Shown piece after piece: positions 19,221 through 29,475 of a stretch of DNA of 64,000 nucleotides. Source of the DNA: an uncultured Raoultella sp. (GTDB lineage: Bacteria > Pseudomonadota > Gammaproteobacteria > Enterobacterales > Enterobacteriaceae); NCBI GenBank assembly GCA_900759445.1, contig CAAEVH010000072.1, forward strand, positions 1-64,000. The letters are read 5' to 3'. Position 1 is the stretch's first letter, and the number at the start of each line of letters is the position of its first letter. Position numbers and translations under genes: made by a program. The notes beneath the pieces were generated by a model, which was not told the DNA's origin, did not search any database, and was given only the letters and a program-made list of their open reading frames with translations.

Positions 19221-20282
19221 CTAACTTTCGCGCGGCGATTTGTTCTTTTGTAAGGTTTCTTTCACCTGACCAATCAGTTGACGGCGAAAATCGCCCAGTC
19301 GTGGCTTATCGTCATCGATCCACGGCAGCGGTCGGCAAAGTTCCATGGCTTTAATACCCAGACGCGCCGTTAATAATCCCGCGCCAATACCCTGCGCGGC
19401 ACGCGTCGATAAGCGAGCGGCTAAATCCTGCGACATCCAGTCCATTCCCACTTCCCGCACCAGCTCACTGGCCCCGGCAAAAGCGATATTTAGCAGCACC
19501 AGGCGGAACAAACGCAGGCGGCTGTAATAACCGAGTTCAATGCCATACAGCGATGCGATGCGATTAATCAGCCGCAGGTTTCGCCAGGCAATAAACGCCA
19601 TATCCACCAATGCCAGCGGACTGACGGCAATCATCAGCGTGGACTCCGCCGCTGAACGGCTAATCTCACGTCGGGCCTGCGCGTCCAGCACCGGCTGCAC
19701 AAGATGGGCATACAGGCTGACGACTTCGCGATCGTTCTGCGTTTCATGAATTGAGGCATACCAGCGCTGTAGCGCCGGATGGGACTGATCGATACCCGCC
19801 TGCTGCGCCAGCTTTTCACAAAATGCACGACCTTTTCCGGTTCCATGGCTGTGGAGCAGATCTCGCGCTTCATCACGCTCGTGCGCACGCTGGCGCAAAC
19901 GCCATAGCCGACGCCACTCGGTCGCAACCGATCCGACACCTGCGCCGATAATCAATGCGCCAGCGGCACATCCTCCCAGCGCGACCCAGTCCTGAGTCTG
20001 CCAGGCGTTCATGGTCCATTGTACGCCCTGAGCGACAACGCTCGCGCCAAACAGCGCCAACCCGCCCATCACCATTTTGCGCCACAAACTGCGTTTGGGG
20101 CGTAGGACCGCATCAATGACGGCTTCTGCCTGACCTTCGTCTTGCAGAGGTTCATCCACTGTCGCCGGAGAAAAAGTCTGCGCCTCTGTTTCATTGAACA
20201 TCTGCTGCGCTTTAAACGCCGCGTTTTGTTCCACGTCCAGCGGACCTGAGAAATCGATACGCGGTTTTAACGGCTCGCTCAT
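19221..20282 (-). CDS. ycjF: Inner-membrane protein YcjF (DUF697)
   Basis: 353 residues, as in E. coli. A charged N terminus of about 65 residues is followed by two membrane helices (about 70-92 and 100-122) and a DUF697 C-terminal domain with further hydrophobic helices. The start overlaps the ycjX stop by four bases (ATGA), so the two are translated together. In E. coli ycjX and ycjF are heat-shock genes; the exact role is unknown. A membrane partner of the YcjX GTPase-like protein is plausible. Confidence 0.93.
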   Translation of the reverse strand: MSEPLKPRIDFSGPLDVEQNAAFKAQQMFNETEAQTFSPATVDEPLQDEGQAEAVIDAVLRPKRSLWRKMVMGGLALFGASVVAQGVQWTMNAWQTQDWVALGGCAAGALIIGAGVGSVATEWRRLWRLRQRAHERDEARDLLHSHGTGKGRAFCEKLAQQAGIDQSHPALQRWYASIHETQNDREVVSLYAHLVQPVLDAQARREISRSAAESTLMIAVSPLALVDMAFIAWRNLRLINRIASLYGIELGYYSRLRLFRLVLLNIAFAGASELVREVGMDWMSQDLAARLSTRAAQGIGAGLLTARLGIKAMELCRPLPWIDDDKPRLGDFRRQLIGQVKETLQKNKSPRES

Positions 20283-21676
20283 CGCAATTTATCTCCTATT
20301 AAAAACTCCATCGCGGCATCAAGACGAATATGCGGTAAGGGTTTATCAACATCCATAACCTGCGGGCGAAACGCTTCAAACTGAAAGCCCTGGCTGTCCC
20401 AGAATGCTTGTCCAGGTAAACGCGCGGGCACTTCCCCCGGATAAACGGTTAGCGGTTCACCATCGCTCAGACGATGACCACGCAGCGCCGGGATCTTTTC
20501 GCCCTTCACATCGATCAGGCCGCTGGTGGTTGCCTGTACTGATGCCAGTCCCAGACAATCCATGCTGATACCTTCAAACGCGGCGTTTTGCCAGGCGTCC
20601 TGGATCAACTGCTGCAATAACGACACCATATTGGCGTGCTGATCGACCGTGACGTGGTCGGCTTTGGTGGCGGCAAACAGCAGTTTGTCGATCACCGGAG
20701 AAAACAGCCGACGAAACAGCGTACGCTGTCCGTAATGGAAGCTTTGCATCAGTTGGGTGAGTGCCAGACGCATGTCGTTAAACGCCTGTGGCCCGCTGTT
20801 GAGCGGTTGCAAACAATCGACCAGCACAATCTGACGGTCAAAGCGCAGGAAGTGATTCTTATAAAATCCCTTCACGACTTTTTCACAGTAATAATTAAAC
20901 CTGTCGCGTAGCATGCCCGCATTGGTGTGTTTGTCTGCCTGCGCCAGCTTCGATTCCCCCCAGGCATCAACGTCCGGCCACGGGAAGAACTGCAGCGCAG
21001 GCGCGCCCGCCATATCTCCGGGCAGAACAAAACGGCCCGGCTGAATAAAATGCAGTCCCTGCTGCTTGCACTGGTGCAGATACTCCGTCCAGGCGGCAGC
21101 GATTTCCGCCAGACGGTTTTCATCAGCAGGCGCCAGCGGATCCAACCCCTGGCATAACTGCCGCCATCTTGCCGACCATTCGCCCCGCTGTCCCTGTAAT
21201 AATCCGGTCATTTGCCGCGACCAGCTGAGATAATCCTGGGCCAGCATCGGTAAATCGAGCAGCCACTCCCCCGGATAATCGACGATTTCCAGGTACAGCG
21301 TGGAGGTGTCTTTAAAGTGGCGCAGCAATGAATCATTGGATTTGTAGCGCAGCGCGAGGCGTATTTCACTCACGCCGCGCGTAGGTGTCGGCCAGGTCGG
21401 CGGTGAGCCATACAGCTGCGCCAGTCCCTCATCATAGGTAAAGCGCGGAATACCAAAATCGCGTTGTGGAACCCGTTTAACGCCGAGCAGACGCTCTTCG
21501 CGCACGCAACTGAGCAACGGCAGACGCGCACCGGCATGAATATTGAGTAACTGGTTTACCATCGCGGTGATAAACGCCGTCTTACCGCTACGGCTAAGTC
21601 CGGTGACAGCCAGGCGCAAATGCCGGTCTAAGCCGCGATTAACCAGCGAATTGAGTTCATTTTTAAGTCGCTTCAT
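20279..21676 (-). CDS. ycjX: P-loop NTPase YcjX (DUF463)
   Basis: 465 residues from ATG at 21676, matching E. coli; an ATG two codons earlier is possible. Walker A is GLSRSGKT (26-33); a switch-like [14 protein letters not shown] and the TKADHV nucleotide-specificity motif indicate a GTPase-like fold. In E. coli it is a sigma-32 heat-shock gene beside psp. Here it follows pspE, ahead of ycjF. Confidence 0.94.
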   Translation of the reverse strand: MKRLKNELNSLVNRGLDRHLRLAVTGLSRSGKTAFITAMVNQLLNIHAGARLPLLSCVREERLLGVKRVPQRDFGIPRFTYDEGLAQLYGSPPTWPTPTRGVSEIRLALRYKSNDSLLRHFKDTSTLYLEIVDYPGEWLLDLPMLAQDYLSWSRQMTGLLQGQRGEWSARWRQLCQGLDPLAPADENRLAEIAAAWTEYLHQCKQQGLHFIQPGRFVLPGDMAGAPALQFFPWPDVDAWGESKLAQADKHTNAGMLRDRFNYYCEKVVKGFYKNHFLRFDRQIVLVDCLQPLNSGPQAFNDMRLALTQLMQSFHYGQRTLFRRLFSPVIDKLLFAATKADHVTVDQHANMVSLLQQLIQDAWQNAAFEGISMDCLGLASVQATTSGLIDVKGEKIPALRGHRLSDGEPLTVYPGEVPARLPGQAFWDSQGFQFEAFRPQVMDVDKPLPHIRLDAAMEFLIGDKLR

Positions 21677-21771
21677 CGCCATCCCGTTTTGCTGAAGGAA
21701 CCGAAGAAATTATAACAAACAGGAAGTAAAGATAGGGGTCAATTCTTACTTATCAACTACCTGAGCTGTAA

Positions 21772-21796
21772 CAGGCGGCATTATTCTTACCGCCTG
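21772..21796 (-). terminator. Hairpin between pspE and ycjX
   Basis: A 7-bp inverted repeat CAGGCGG/CCGCCTG with an 11-base loop lies 22 bases after the pspE stop. No uridine run follows on the minus strand, so it is a weak or partial stop. Confidence 0.45.
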
Positions 21797-21818
21797 GAGC
21801 AGAAGGAATGCGAGCGGT

Positions 21819-22136
21819 TTATTGATTCTCTACTTTAGGAAGCGCTATTTGATTGATGCCACCTTCGTTGGTCACCTGCGTGTAGCCCATTTCCGTCAAC
21901 ATATCCTTCGCCTGCCCCGATTGACGCCCGGAGTTGCAGTACAGCTTCACGGTGTCGGTCTTATCAGGAACTTCAGCAGCGATACGCGCCTTCATCTCTT
22001 TTAATGGAATGTTGACCGCCCCCTGAATATGCTGCTGTTGATACTGTTCAGGAACGCGAACATCAATCCAGTGCTCGGCTGCAAAAACCGGCATGCCGAT
22101 GACCAGTGCCAACGCTAATACGCCTTTTTTGAACAT
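21819..22136 (-). CDS. pspE: Periplasmic thiosulfate sulfurtransferase PspE (rhodanese)
   Basis: 105 residues from ATG at 22136, with AGGAAG seven bases upstream. A signal peptide (about 1-20) ends at VFAA. One rhodanese domain follows, with active-site Cys67 in LYCNSGRQSGQ. It moves sulfane sulfur from thiosulfate to cyanide or thiols in the periplasm. In E. coli it is the last psp gene, also has its own promoter, and is reported to be controlled by YcjW in H2S production. Here it is cut off from pspABCD by 14 kb of the ycj cluster and lies divergent from ycjW. Confidence 0.95.
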   Translation of the reverse strand: MFKKGVLALALVIGMPVFAAEHWIDVRVPEQYQQQHIQGAVNIPLKEMKARIAAEVPDKTDTVKLYCNSGRQSGQAKDMLTEMGYTQVTNEGGINQIALPKVENQ

Positions 22137-22200
22137 AATATCTTCCTGACTGATAGTTGGATTTAACCAACACACTATACGCCAGTTCTTAAGAAAATAT

Positions 22201-22210
22201 TGCGATCGCA
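22201..22210. promoter_or_regulatory. Palindrome in the pspE-ycjW divergent region
   Basis: TGCGATCGCA is a perfect 10-base palindrome, 65 bases upstream of the pspE start and 100 bases before the -35 of ycjW. It could be a regulator site for pspE, but it does not resemble the operator-like word found at ycjM. Candidate only. Confidence 0.3.
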
Positions 22211-22300
22211 TTATCACCCTCTGCACCCGTGGACGACTCTTCCTCTGGTTGCGCATACTGCGGTTGGTTTTTTGATTTTTCTGCCCGCATTCCGATATTG

Positions 22301-22329
22301 TTGTCATTCGCCAATTAACTCCATAATAT
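22301..22329 (+). promoter_or_regulatory. Sigma-70 promoter of ycjW
   Basis: TTGTCA (22301-22306) and TAATAT (22324-22329) are separated by 17 bases. The predicted transcription start near 22336 gives a short leader before the ycjW ATG at 22365. Confidence 0.6.
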
Positions 22330-22364
22330 GTTCGCCATTGACTCTCGGACGGAGCTTGGGATCT

Positions 22365-23375
22365 ATGTCTCCTACCATTTATGATATTGCACGAGCCGCT
22401 GGCGTATCAAAATCCACGGTATCGCGCGTGCTTAATAAGCAAACCAATATCTCGCCGGAAGCGCTTGAAAAAGTGCTGCGTGCTATTGATGAGTTACAGT
22501 ACCAGCCCAATAAACTTGCTCGCGCACTCACCTCTTCCGGGTTTGATGCAATAATGGTGATATCTACCCGTTCAGCAAAAACAACTGCCGGTAATCCGTT
22601 TTTCTCTGAAGTGCTGCATGCTATTACTGCCAAGGCTGAAGAGGTCGGTTTTGATGTCATATTACAGACGTCGCGAAGCACTGAAGATGATTTACAAAAA
22701 TGTGAGAGCAAAATTAAGCAGAAATTGATCAAAGGTATCATTATGCTGAGTTCTCCCGCCGATGAATCTTTTTTTGCAAGGCTGGATAAATACAACGTAC
22801 CGGTTGTGGTTATTGGAAAGGTTGAAGGCGACTACGCCAATGTCTATTCTGTAGACACAGATAATTATCGCGACAGCATTACGCTAACTGATGCGCTGAT
22901 TGAGAGTGGACACCGTAATATAGCCTGTTTGCACGCGCCGCTTGATGTTCATGTTTCTATCGATCGCGTTAACGGATATAAAGCCAGCCTTCAGGCGCAT
23001 AATATTAAAATGCGCGATGAATGGATTGTTGACGGGGGCTATACCCATGAAACAGCCCTGCTTGCTTCACGAAAATTACTGAGTCAGCAGCCGTTACCCG
23101 ACGCCGTATTTGCCACCGACAGCTTGAAATTAATGAGCTTATATCGCGTGGCGGCTGAGAAAAATATAACCATCCCACAACAACTTGCCGTTGTGGGCTA
23201 CAGTAATGAGCTGTTGTCTTTTATGCTCACGCCCGTTCCTGGGGGAATTGATGTTCCTACCCAGCAGTTGGGTGAACAAAGCTGTAATTTATTATTTAAC
23301 CTGATTGCGGGCGAGAAAGGATTACAAAATATCACGGTGAGCACGCAAATATCGCTGGTCGACTCACTGGTGTAA
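22365..23375 (+). CDS. ycjW: LacI-family regulator YcjW
   Basis: 336 residues from ATG at 22365; the frame is open upstream, but the conserved helix-turn-helix begins here ([20 protein letters not shown], residues 4-23). A hinge helix [10 protein letters not shown] and a periplasmic-binding-protein-like effector domain follow. It is expected to repress the ycjM operon and perhaps pspE until a disaccharide or sugar product appears. In E. coli YcjW is reported to govern pspE-dependent H2S production. It converges on ompG. Confidence 0.9.
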   Translation: MSPTIYDIARAAGVSKSTVSRVLNKQTNISPEALEKVLRAIDELQYQPNKLARALTSSGFDAIMVISTRSAKTTAGNPFFSEVLHAITAKAEEVGFDVILQTSRSTEDDLQKCESKIKQKLIKGIIMLSSPADESFFARLDKYNVPVVVIGKVEGDYANVYSVDTDNYRDSITLTDALIESGHRNIACLHAPLDVHVSIDRVNGYKASLQAHNIKMRDEWIVDGGYTHETALLASRKLLSQQPLPDAVFATDSLKLMSLYRVAAEKNITIPQQLAVVGYSNELLSFMLTPVPGGIDVPTQQLGEQSCNLLFNLIAGEKGLQNITVSTQISLVDSLV

Positions 23376-23377
23376 AA

Positions 23378-23405
23378 ACTGGGGCATAAATGCCCCAGTA
23401 TATTT
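23378..23405. terminator. Bidirectional terminator between ycjW and ompG
   Basis: A 9-bp stem ACTGGGGCA/TGCCCCAGT with a TAAA loop. On the minus strand it leads to GTTTTTAC and on the plus strand to ATATTTTAG, so it can serve both convergent genes. Confidence 0.8.
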
Positions 23406-24310
23406 TAGAATGCGTAGTTCACGCCTATACCAGCATAATGGAATCTGTCGCTTTCGCCTTCGTCGTGATCTTCCCACTCATAGGCATACTCCAGTGACAT
23501 TGATAAACCATTCTGGAAATCATATGCATACAGTAAACCGAGACGATTGAAATTATGGCCTTCACGCTCCGGATCATCTCGCCAGTCCCAGTTTGACCAG
23601 CGATCAAGCCCCAGACGGGTATACGGCGTCAGGGTGGTATTGCCTAAAGACAACGGTAAATATGCACGAATTTCCTGGGTTGAGAACTCACCATTATTGC
23701 GCGAATCAGCCAGATTAAAGCCGCGCTCAAGGTAATAGTTGACCGTTAAGCCCACCGTTTCGTTAAACCTGTAATTCAGACCGGTCTCGCTTTCGACACG
23801 ACTATCGGAGTAGCCAGTAGTATTCAAATCATTAACGAATTGATACATCGACAGCCAACCGCTAAAGCGCAGGTCGTCGGTCAGTTTAACATCCCAGTCC
23901 GGCTGAACTTTCCAGCGCTGCATATTAGCGGTGTCGTTTCCTGGTTCATTGACATAGTGATAACCGTAATTACGGAAGCCACCGGTCAAACCGAAATTAA
24001 CATCCTCACTTTCCAGAAATTGATAGCGGATTTCCAGTTCCGGACGATCAAACCAGGTACCACGCTTACCATCGCTGTAATCAACCGGTCCTTCCTGATA
24101 ATAGGCCAGCGATATTTTCCACGGCCCATTAGAAGCGTTGAAATAGACGGACGGCTCAGCCAGTCCATCCATATCTTCGCCCTGACCTTCAACGTTTTCT
24201 ATTTCGTACATAGCACCAATATTAAAGTGCCAGTCATTATTTTCAGCAGCCTGCGCGCAGGCCATTCCTGCACTCATAATCAGCGCAGTAGCGGACAGTA
24301 GGGTTTTCAT
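23405..24310 (-). CDS. ompG: Monomeric outer-membrane porin OmpG
   Basis: 301 residues, the same as E. coli OmpG. A signal peptide of 21 residues ends at CAQA; the mature protein begins ENNDWHFNIGAMYEIEN. Alternating aromatic and acidic strands (WFDRPELEIRYQF, FSTQEIRAYLPL) and the terminal phenylalanine mark a 14-stranded barrel. OmpG is a wide, pH-gated channel that can pass mono- to trisaccharides. It follows ycjV by 68 bases, so it probably provides outer-membrane uptake for the ycj sugar pathway. Confidence 0.96.
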   Translation of the reverse strand: MKTLLSATALIMSAGMACAQAAENNDWHFNIGAMYEIENVEGQGEDMDGLAEPSVYFNASNGPWKISLAYYQEGPVDYSDGKRGTWFDRPELEIRYQFLESEDVNFGLTGGFRNYGYHYVNEPGNDTANMQRWKVQPDWDVKLTDDLRFSGWLSMYQFVNDLNTTGYSDSRVESETGLNYRFNETVGLTVNYYLERGFNLADSRNNGEFSTQEIRAYLPLSLGNTTLTPYTRLGLDRWSNWDWRDDPEREGHNFNRLGLLYAYDFQNGLSMSLEYAYEWEDHDEGESDRFHYAGIGVNYAF

Positions 24311-24335
24311 TATTATTCCTTGTTAAAATACTCGC

Positions 24336-24372
24336 AAAAATGCCCCAAGGCTTGGGGGGGATTTATCCCCCC
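24336..24372 (-). promoter_or_regulatory. Mutually exclusive hairpins between ycjV and ompG
   Basis: On the minus strand GGGGGGA-TAAA-TCCCCCC (372-355) is followed at once by CCCCAA-GCC-TTGGGG (357-343) and then CATTTTTG. Both stems need the same run of C residues, so only one can form. The second looks like an intrinsic terminator, the first like its competitor. This could tune how much of the ycj transcript enters ompG. Confidence 0.5.
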
Positions 24373-24378
24373 GGAATT

Positions 24379-25461
24379 TTATTGAATAGCCACTTCAGTT
24401 TCAGCATCAAAGAAATGGCATTTCGCCATATCAAAATGAATAGTGATATTTTCTCCTGCATGATAATCATTCACTGCCCCAGCACGGACCACCAACTCAT
24501 GCCCCCCAACAATGGTATAAAGCATAAATTCAGCGCCGGTTAATTCTGCAACGCTAATTTTTGCCGATATACTATTTTCATTATTAAGCTGCGGGTGTAT
24601 ATCTTCAGGACGAATTCCCAGAGTGACCGCCTGATGTTCATAACCCTGCGCTTTTAATTGTGCTAATTTATTTTGTGGAATCGTTAATTTCAGTGTTTCA
24701 GTAACAAACTTATCACCATCAATCGCGCCACGAATAAAGTTCATGGCCGGTGAGCCAATAAATCCGGCGACAAACATATTAGCCGGGTGGTTATAAACCG
24801 TTTTCGGCGCACCAACCTGCTGAACAATGCCATCCTTCATAATCACAATACGCGTCGCCATAGTCATGGCTTCGGTTTGATCGTGGGTAACATAGATCAT
24901 GGTGGTATTGAGTTTCTGATGCAGTTTGCTAATTTCAGCCCGCATCTGAACGCGAAGTTTGGCATCGAGATTCGATAAGGGTTCATCCATCAGGAAGACC
25001 CCCGCTTCACGTACAATCGCACGCCCCAGCGCCACACGCTGACGCTGACCACCGGATAACGCGCCGGGTTTACGCTGCAGATAATCGCGCAGACCAAGGA
25101 TCTGCGCCGCCCAGTTGACGCGCTCCTCAATCACAGCAGGCGCAATTTTCTGCATTTTCAGGCCAAACGCCATGTTGTCATAGACGGTCATGTGTGGGTA
25201 CAACGCGTAGTTCTGAAAAACCATCGCAATGTTGCGTGATTTCGCCGGCACATCGTTCATCCGTTTACCGTCAATCAGCAAATCGCCGCCGCTGATCTCC
25301 TCCAGACCGGCGATCATGCGTAACGTAGTTGACTTCCCGCAGCCGGAAGGTCCAACAAAAACAATAAACTCTTTATCTTCAATTTCCAGATTGAAGTCTT
25401 TAACGACGTGTACTTGGTTGTCGTAAATTTTTTGAATGTGTTGCAACGAAAGCTGTGCCAT
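24379..25461 (-). CDS. ycjV: ABC transporter ATP-binding subunit YcjV (MalK/UgpC type)
   Basis: 360 residues, full length for the family. Walker A is GPSGCGKST (37-45), the signature LSGGQRQRVALGRA starts at 135, Walker B is VFLMDEPLSNLD, and THDQTE gives the H-loop. The C-terminal third is a TOBE regulatory domain (GIRPEDIH). It should energise uptake through YcjO and YcjP with binding protein YcjN. It closes the transporter set at the far end of the operon. Confidence 0.94.
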   Translation of the reverse strand: MAQLSLQHIQKIYDNQVHVVKDFNLEIEDKEFIVFVGPSGCGKSTTLRMIAGLEEISGGDLLIDGKRMNDVPAKSRNIAMVFQNYALYPHMTVYDNMAFGLKMQKIAPAVIEERVNWAAQILGLRDYLQRKPGALSGGQRQRVALGRAIVREAGVFLMDEPLSNLDAKLRVQMRAEISKLHQKLNTTMIYVTHDQTEAMTMATRIVIMKDGIVQQVGAPKTVYNHPANMFVAGFIGSPAMNFIRGAIDGDKFVTETLKLTIPQNKLAQLKAQGYEHQAVTLGIRPEDIHPQLNNENSISAKISVAELTGAEFMLYTIVGGHELVVRAGAVNDYHAGENITIHFDMAKCHFFDAETEVAIQ

Positions 25462-25471
25462 GTTGAATCCT

Positions 25472-26140
25472 TTACTTGTCGTGTTGCCAGAAAGCCGATA
25501 AGCACGGCCACGTCAGAAATTCGGTTGCCGGAAGCAGCAAGTCTGCCCCATTCAGCCCTTTACCGATGCCGACAGAAAGCATGCCGCAGGCGTTGATTGC
25601 ATCAATTCCCGCTTGTGCATCTTCTATGCCAATACATTGTTGCGGGTCAACGCCAAGACCCGCGCAGGCTGCCAGGAAAATTTCCGGATCCGGTTTCGAG
25701 CGGGTGAGCAATGCCGCATCCGCACAAAAATCAAAGCAAGAGCTAAGATTAAGCGCTTGTAAAATAGCCGGGGCATTGCGCGACACAGAGGCCAACCCCA
25801 CCGGAATCCGTTCTTCCCGCAACGTCATCAACAGCTCACGTATTCCCGGTAATACCGAGTTAACCGTCAGCTGGCGCAAAGAATGGACATACAGTCTGTT
25901 TTTTCTCTCGGCCAATTGTGCGCAGGCCTCGGAAGAAAACACCCCCGCCTTCCCACCATGGTGCAAAATACGCTGTAGTGATTCGCCGCGACTAATCCCT
26001 TTCAGGCTGTCATTAAATGCTTCGTCGATCACAATCCCTATTTCATCGGCTACCTGCCGCCAGGCCAGAAAATGTAGATGCGCGGTATCGGTAATCACGC
26101 CATCCAAATCAAAAATGATGGCCTGTGGTTTGAGTATCAT
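25472..26140 (-). CDS. ycjU: Beta-phosphoglucomutase YcjU (HAD family)
   Basis: 222 residues. HAD motif I is [10 protein letters not shown] (nucleophile Asp11, acid/base Asp13), a helical cap domain follows, and later motifs are GLASVS and GIEDAQAG. It converts beta-glucose 1-phosphate to glucose 6-phosphate. The start overlaps the ycjT stop by four bases, fitting a direct hand-over of the beta-glucose 1-phosphate made by the YcjT and YcjM phosphorylases. Confidence 0.95.
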   Translation of the reverse strand: MILKPQAIIFDLDGVITDTAHLHFLAWRQVADEIGIVIDEAFNDSLKGISRGESLQRILHHGGKAGVFSSEACAQLAERKNRLYVHSLRQLTVNSVLPGIRELLMTLREERIPVGLASVSRNAPAILQALNLSSCFDFCADAALLTRSKPDPEIFLAACAGLGVDPQQCIGIEDAQAGIDAINACGMLSVGIGKGLNGADLLLPATEFLTWPCLSAFWQHDK

Positions 26141-28413
26141 TCATCGCCCCTTTCTGTGGTAGCGGTCCCATAAGTGGGCGAAATAATGGCGTCATTGCGG
26201 ATTACGGTTTCCCCCTGCACGGAGACCTTTTCACCATTGACCCAAAGGACAATCTGCTCAGTGCTGTTAATACGGATTTCAGCCGCATTAATGATTACCT
26301 GCATATCGATGCCCTGCCAGCGCAGCGGGAAAGACAGCGTTTGCCAATGAGCCGGTAAGGCAGGAGCAAGGTGTAACTCTCCGCGGCGAATATTCACGCC
26401 AGCAAATCCCTGGATTGCGCCCAGCCAGATGGCACCCGTTGCCGCTGCATGAATGCCGTCATCGCAGCTATGTGGGTCCTCCCCGAGATCAATAAGCGAT
26501 CCTTCACGCCAGAACCGATAGCCCTGTGCCGGATCACCGCAACGCGCTGCCACAATCCCGTGGATCGCTTTACTCAACGAGGAGTCATGAATTGTGCGCG
26601 GCTCGTAAAAGCGCAGGTTTGCCAGACAGGTTTGCGGGCAAAATTGCTCCGGTAACATGTAGGTCAGCATCACCACATCGGCCTGTTTGAGAATTTGCAT
26701 CTCATTGACTTCTGCACGGGAGTAATCGAGCAAAATCGTCTGCTTGCCCGCGTTGGCTTTGTACTGTGACAGATCGATAGCCGGTTTGCTCAGGAAGGTA
26801 TCGTCCTGAGGAAGCACGCCATCGGGCTGAACTTCCGGTCGCCAGAGATGCTGTAAAAAATACTCTGCGCGGTGAATAAACGTCTCATCACCGCAGCCCA
26901 ACCGACGGGCAAAACCCAGCGCCTGTTCCACGTTGTACCAGGCCATGTAGTTGGTGAACGCGTTGTTGTTCACATGCTCAGTGTATTCATCCGGGCCAAT
27001 CACATCGTGGATCTCTAAACGATCATTAACCATGACCGCCCTGCTGATCCAGAACTTCGCCGTTTCCAGCAGCAACGTCAGTCCCTCACGGGACATGAAG
27101 TTTAGATCCCCTGAGGCATGCCAGTAATTGATTACCGCCCAGGCAATATCCGCCACGAGGTGATGTTCAGCCTGCGCGGAGGCCACTTTCTGACGCAGTC
27201 CGGTACGGATGTTGATCGCCGCAAATTCAGGCGTTTCCTCATCACCGCTGCGAGCGCTTTCCCAAGGGAAAAGCGCTCCCTGCCAACCGTTACGGCGGGC
27301 TTTCTCACGCGCCCCCGACAGATTATGCCAGCGGTAACGCAACAAACTTCTCGCGGTTTTCGGCTCGGTAAAGAGATGAAACGGTAACAGAAAGACCTCG
27401 GTATCCCAGAATATGTGGCCTTTATACCCTTCCCCCGTCAGACCTTTGGCCGCAATACTGCTGCGCTCATCGTGGTCAGGAGTCATCACACGCAGATGAT
27501 AGAGCGCATAGTCCAGCGCTCGCTGATCGCTGGCATCAGTGCTGGTGACCTGAACGCGACGATTTTGCCACCAGGCATGCCAGTTAGCAGCCGACTCAGC
27601 AAGCAGAACGTCATAGCCTTGCTGCGCGCACATTTCCAGGTTGCGCAGCGACTGGCGTCCCCAGGTCTCAAGCGACAGGCTGCGTTCGCTCGCCCAGTCT
27701 ACCCAGCTAATTTTTGTCAGCGTGACGCGCTGTCCGGCTTTCGCCTGCACGCTGTTGTGTTGTAACAGCCGACGTTCTTTCGCGGTGAAGCAGCGCTGCG
27801 CTGCACCGTCTACATCGCAATACGTGGTGATAGCGATATCATTGCGGTTGTCCTGGGTGGTGTAAATCCCTTGCATAAGATGCTGGCCAAAGACCCGGAC
27901 CTGCGTTTCATCCAAATGCTGACGACCATGATTGGTCATCGTGGCGTCAATTCCGGTCGAGATACCAATGCTGGCATCGCCATCCAGTGGCGTGACGACA
28001 ACTTCCATCGCAAACAGCGGCAGTTTTTGTGCCGAGACAAATCGCCGGCTCTCAATGGCAAAACGCGCTCCGCCAGACGCACGCCAGGTAAGCGCACGGC
28101 GTAATTCCCCACTGGCAAAATCCAGTTCACGTTGCCAGCTTTCGATAACGCCGCTGGTGAGCGAGAAAATCTCACCATTGAGTGAAATCTCCACCCCCAC
28201 CACATCAGGCAGATTAACCAGTTCATTAATCTCGCCTTTCCCTGCCCGGTGATACAGTCCAGCAAGGTACATGCCGCGAGTTTGTAAGGTGTAGGCTTCC
28301 TCGTGGCTGGCGCGAATCCCCATATAACCGTTACCGGTCGTCATGAGGGACGCATATTTATTCAGGTTGTGTGGGCAAAAAGCCGGTTCAGTTAGCATTA
28401 CTGGCCTCGTCAT
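26137..28413 (-). CDS. ycjT: Kojibiose phosphorylase YcjT (GH65)
   Basis: 758 residues. The GH65 layout is an N-terminal beta-sandwich, a linker and an (alpha/alpha)6 barrel. The catalytic acid is Glu476 in [16 protein letters not shown], and the phosphate-binding region near KQADVVML follows. E. coli YcjT is reported to phosphorolyse kojibiose (glucose-alpha-1,2-glucose) to beta-glucose 1-phosphate and glucose. Stop and start codons overlap with both neighbours (ycjS and ycjU). Confidence 0.93.
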   Translation of the reverse strand: MTRPVMLTEPAFCPHNLNKYASLMTTGNGYMGIRASHEEAYTLQTRGMYLAGLYHRAGKGEINELVNLPDVVGVEISLNGEIFSLTSGVIESWQRELDFASGELRRALTWRASGGARFAIESRRFVSAQKLPLFAMEVVVTPLDGDASIGISTGIDATMTNHGRQHLDETQVRVFGQHLMQGIYTTQDNRNDIAITTYCDVDGAAQRCFTAKERRLLQHNSVQAKAGQRVTLTKISWVDWASERSLSLETWGRQSLRNLEMCAQQGYDVLLAESAANWHAWWQNRRVQVTSTDASDQRALDYALYHLRVMTPDHDERSSIAAKGLTGEGYKGHIFWDTEVFLLPFHLFTEPKTARSLLRYRWHNLSGAREKARRNGWQGALFPWESARSGDEETPEFAAINIRTGLRQKVASAQAEHHLVADIAWAVINYWHASGDLNFMSREGLTLLLETAKFWISRAVMVNDRLEIHDVIGPDEYTEHVNNNAFTNYMAWYNVEQALGFARRLGCGDETFIHRAEYFLQHLWRPEVQPDGVLPQDDTFLSKPAIDLSQYKANAGKQTILLDYSRAEVNEMQILKQADVVMLTYMLPEQFCPQTCLANLRFYEPRTIHDSSLSKAIHGIVAARCGDPAQGYRFWREGSLIDLGEDPHSCDDGIHAAATGAIWLGAIQGFAGVNIRRGELHLAPALPAHWQTLSFPLRWQGIDMQVIINAAEIRINSTEQIVLWVNGEKVSVQGETVIRNDAIISPTYGTATTERGDE
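26156..26171 (-). promoter_or_regulatory. Second copy of the ycjM operator-like word, inside the ycjT 3' end
   Basis: Minus-strand ATGGGACCGCTACCAC, identical over 16 bases to the word just downstream of the ycjM -10 element (36092-36107). Here it codes for the end of YcjT, 16 bases upstream of the ycjU start. It could be an auxiliary YcjW operator allowing looping or internal control. Confidence 0.45.
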
Positions 28414-29465
28414 AAGTCTACGTAGGTCCCTGTTTCAGCCGATTGATACAGTGCGGCAACCAGTTGTTGAATAACGACGCCTTGCTCTGCGTCGGCAATA
28501 GTGACAGGCTCGCCCTGGACATGATTCACAAAAGCTTCCATGCTGCGATAATGACGATTGTCATCGGCCATTTCGCGCTGAAGCAGTACGTCAAGCGTAC
28601 CCTCACGATCGGTATAAACCTGGGCCGGGAATAACGTCGCCCCTGCCAGATCGCCGCAGAAATTAACGTTCATAATCGATTGTTCCGGGATATTCAGCGC
28701 AAAAGAGGTTTCCAGTCGCAGGATACCGCCGTTATGAAATTCAATCGTCCCGAACAGAGAATCCTCCACGGTATACGTCTCGGGATCCCATTTCCCAAAC
28801 TGGCCGCTGTTTTTACGCGTGCCAATGCGTTGATAACTGTGTGCGTTAACGCGCTTTACTGCCGGAAACCCCAGCACATACATGGCGGCATCAAGCATAT
28901 GGATGCCGAGATCAATCAGCGGCCCGCCGCCCTGCAGTTCTTTGTTGGTAAATACCCCCCAGCCGGGCACGCCGCAGCGGCGCAAAGCGCGGACATTGGT
29001 GACATAGATTTCACCCAGCACGCCGGCCATCACCTGCTCACGAAGCAGCTGCGTATCCAGTGCGAAACGATGATGAAAATCATAAGCCAGAACTTTCCCC
29101 ATTCGACGCGCCGTGTTACACATTTCCAGCGCCTCGGCTGGCGTCATCGCCGGAGGTTTCTCACACATCACATGGCATCCGGCGTTCAGCGCCAACATGG
29201 TGTGTTCATAATGAAAACGATTGGGTGAACAGATGCTGACGATATCTGGCTTAGCCTCGCGTAGCATCGTCTGAGGATCGTCCCAAACCTGCGGATTGCC
29301 GTATTTCTCTGCCAACGCCTGCGCCTGTGACAGGCGGCTGTCACAGACAGCCACCAGTTCCAGATCGTTGCGGGTGCAGTAGTACGAAGCATGAACTTTA
29401 TCCGCCACCTGCCCGGCGCCGATAATGGCGATGCGTAGCGGAGAGCTTGTCAGTGCACTTTTCAC
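28410..29465 (-). CDS. ycjS: NAD-dependent glycoside dehydrogenase YcjS (Gfo/Idh/MocA family)
   Basis: 351 residues from GTG at 29465, with AGAGG eight bases upstream; this matches the E. coli length. The frame runs on upstream inside ycjR and is not used. The Rossmann motif is IAIIGAGQVADKVHA (12-26), the catalytic CEKPPA motif follows, and the C-terminal half is an alpha/beta oxidoreductase domain. In E. coli it oxidises or reduces C3 of glucosides with NAD, working with YcjR and YcjQ to turn D-gulosides into D-glucosides. Confidence 0.93.
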   Translation of the reverse strand: MKSALTSSPLRIAIIGAGQVADKVHASYYCTRNDLELVAVCDSRLSQAQALAEKYGNPQVWDDPQTMLREAKPDIVSICSPNRFHYEHTMLALNAGCHVMCEKPPAMTPAEALEMCNTARRMGKVLAYDFHHRFALDTQLLREQVMAGVLGEIYVTNVRALRRCGVPGWGVFTNKELQGGGPLIDLGIHMLDAAMYVLGFPAVKRVNAHSYQRIGTRKNSGQFGKWDPETYTVEDSLFGTIEFHNGGILRLETSFALNIPEQSIMNVNFCGDLAGATLFPAQVYTDREGTLDVLLQREMADDNRHYRSMEAFVNHVQGEPVTIADAEQGVVIQQLVAALYQSAETGTYVDL

Positions 29466-29475
29466 AGAAATCCTC

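Noticed and set aside
22201..22364. N-terminal extension of the ycjW frame by 55 codons
   Set aside because: The extension precedes a normal LacI helix-turn-helix that starts at residue 4 from ATG 22365, and it covers the predicted ycjW promoter.
23840..24301. A 153-codon plus-strand frame antisense to ompG
   Set aside because: It lies wholly within ompG, with no ribosome site and no recognisable domain.
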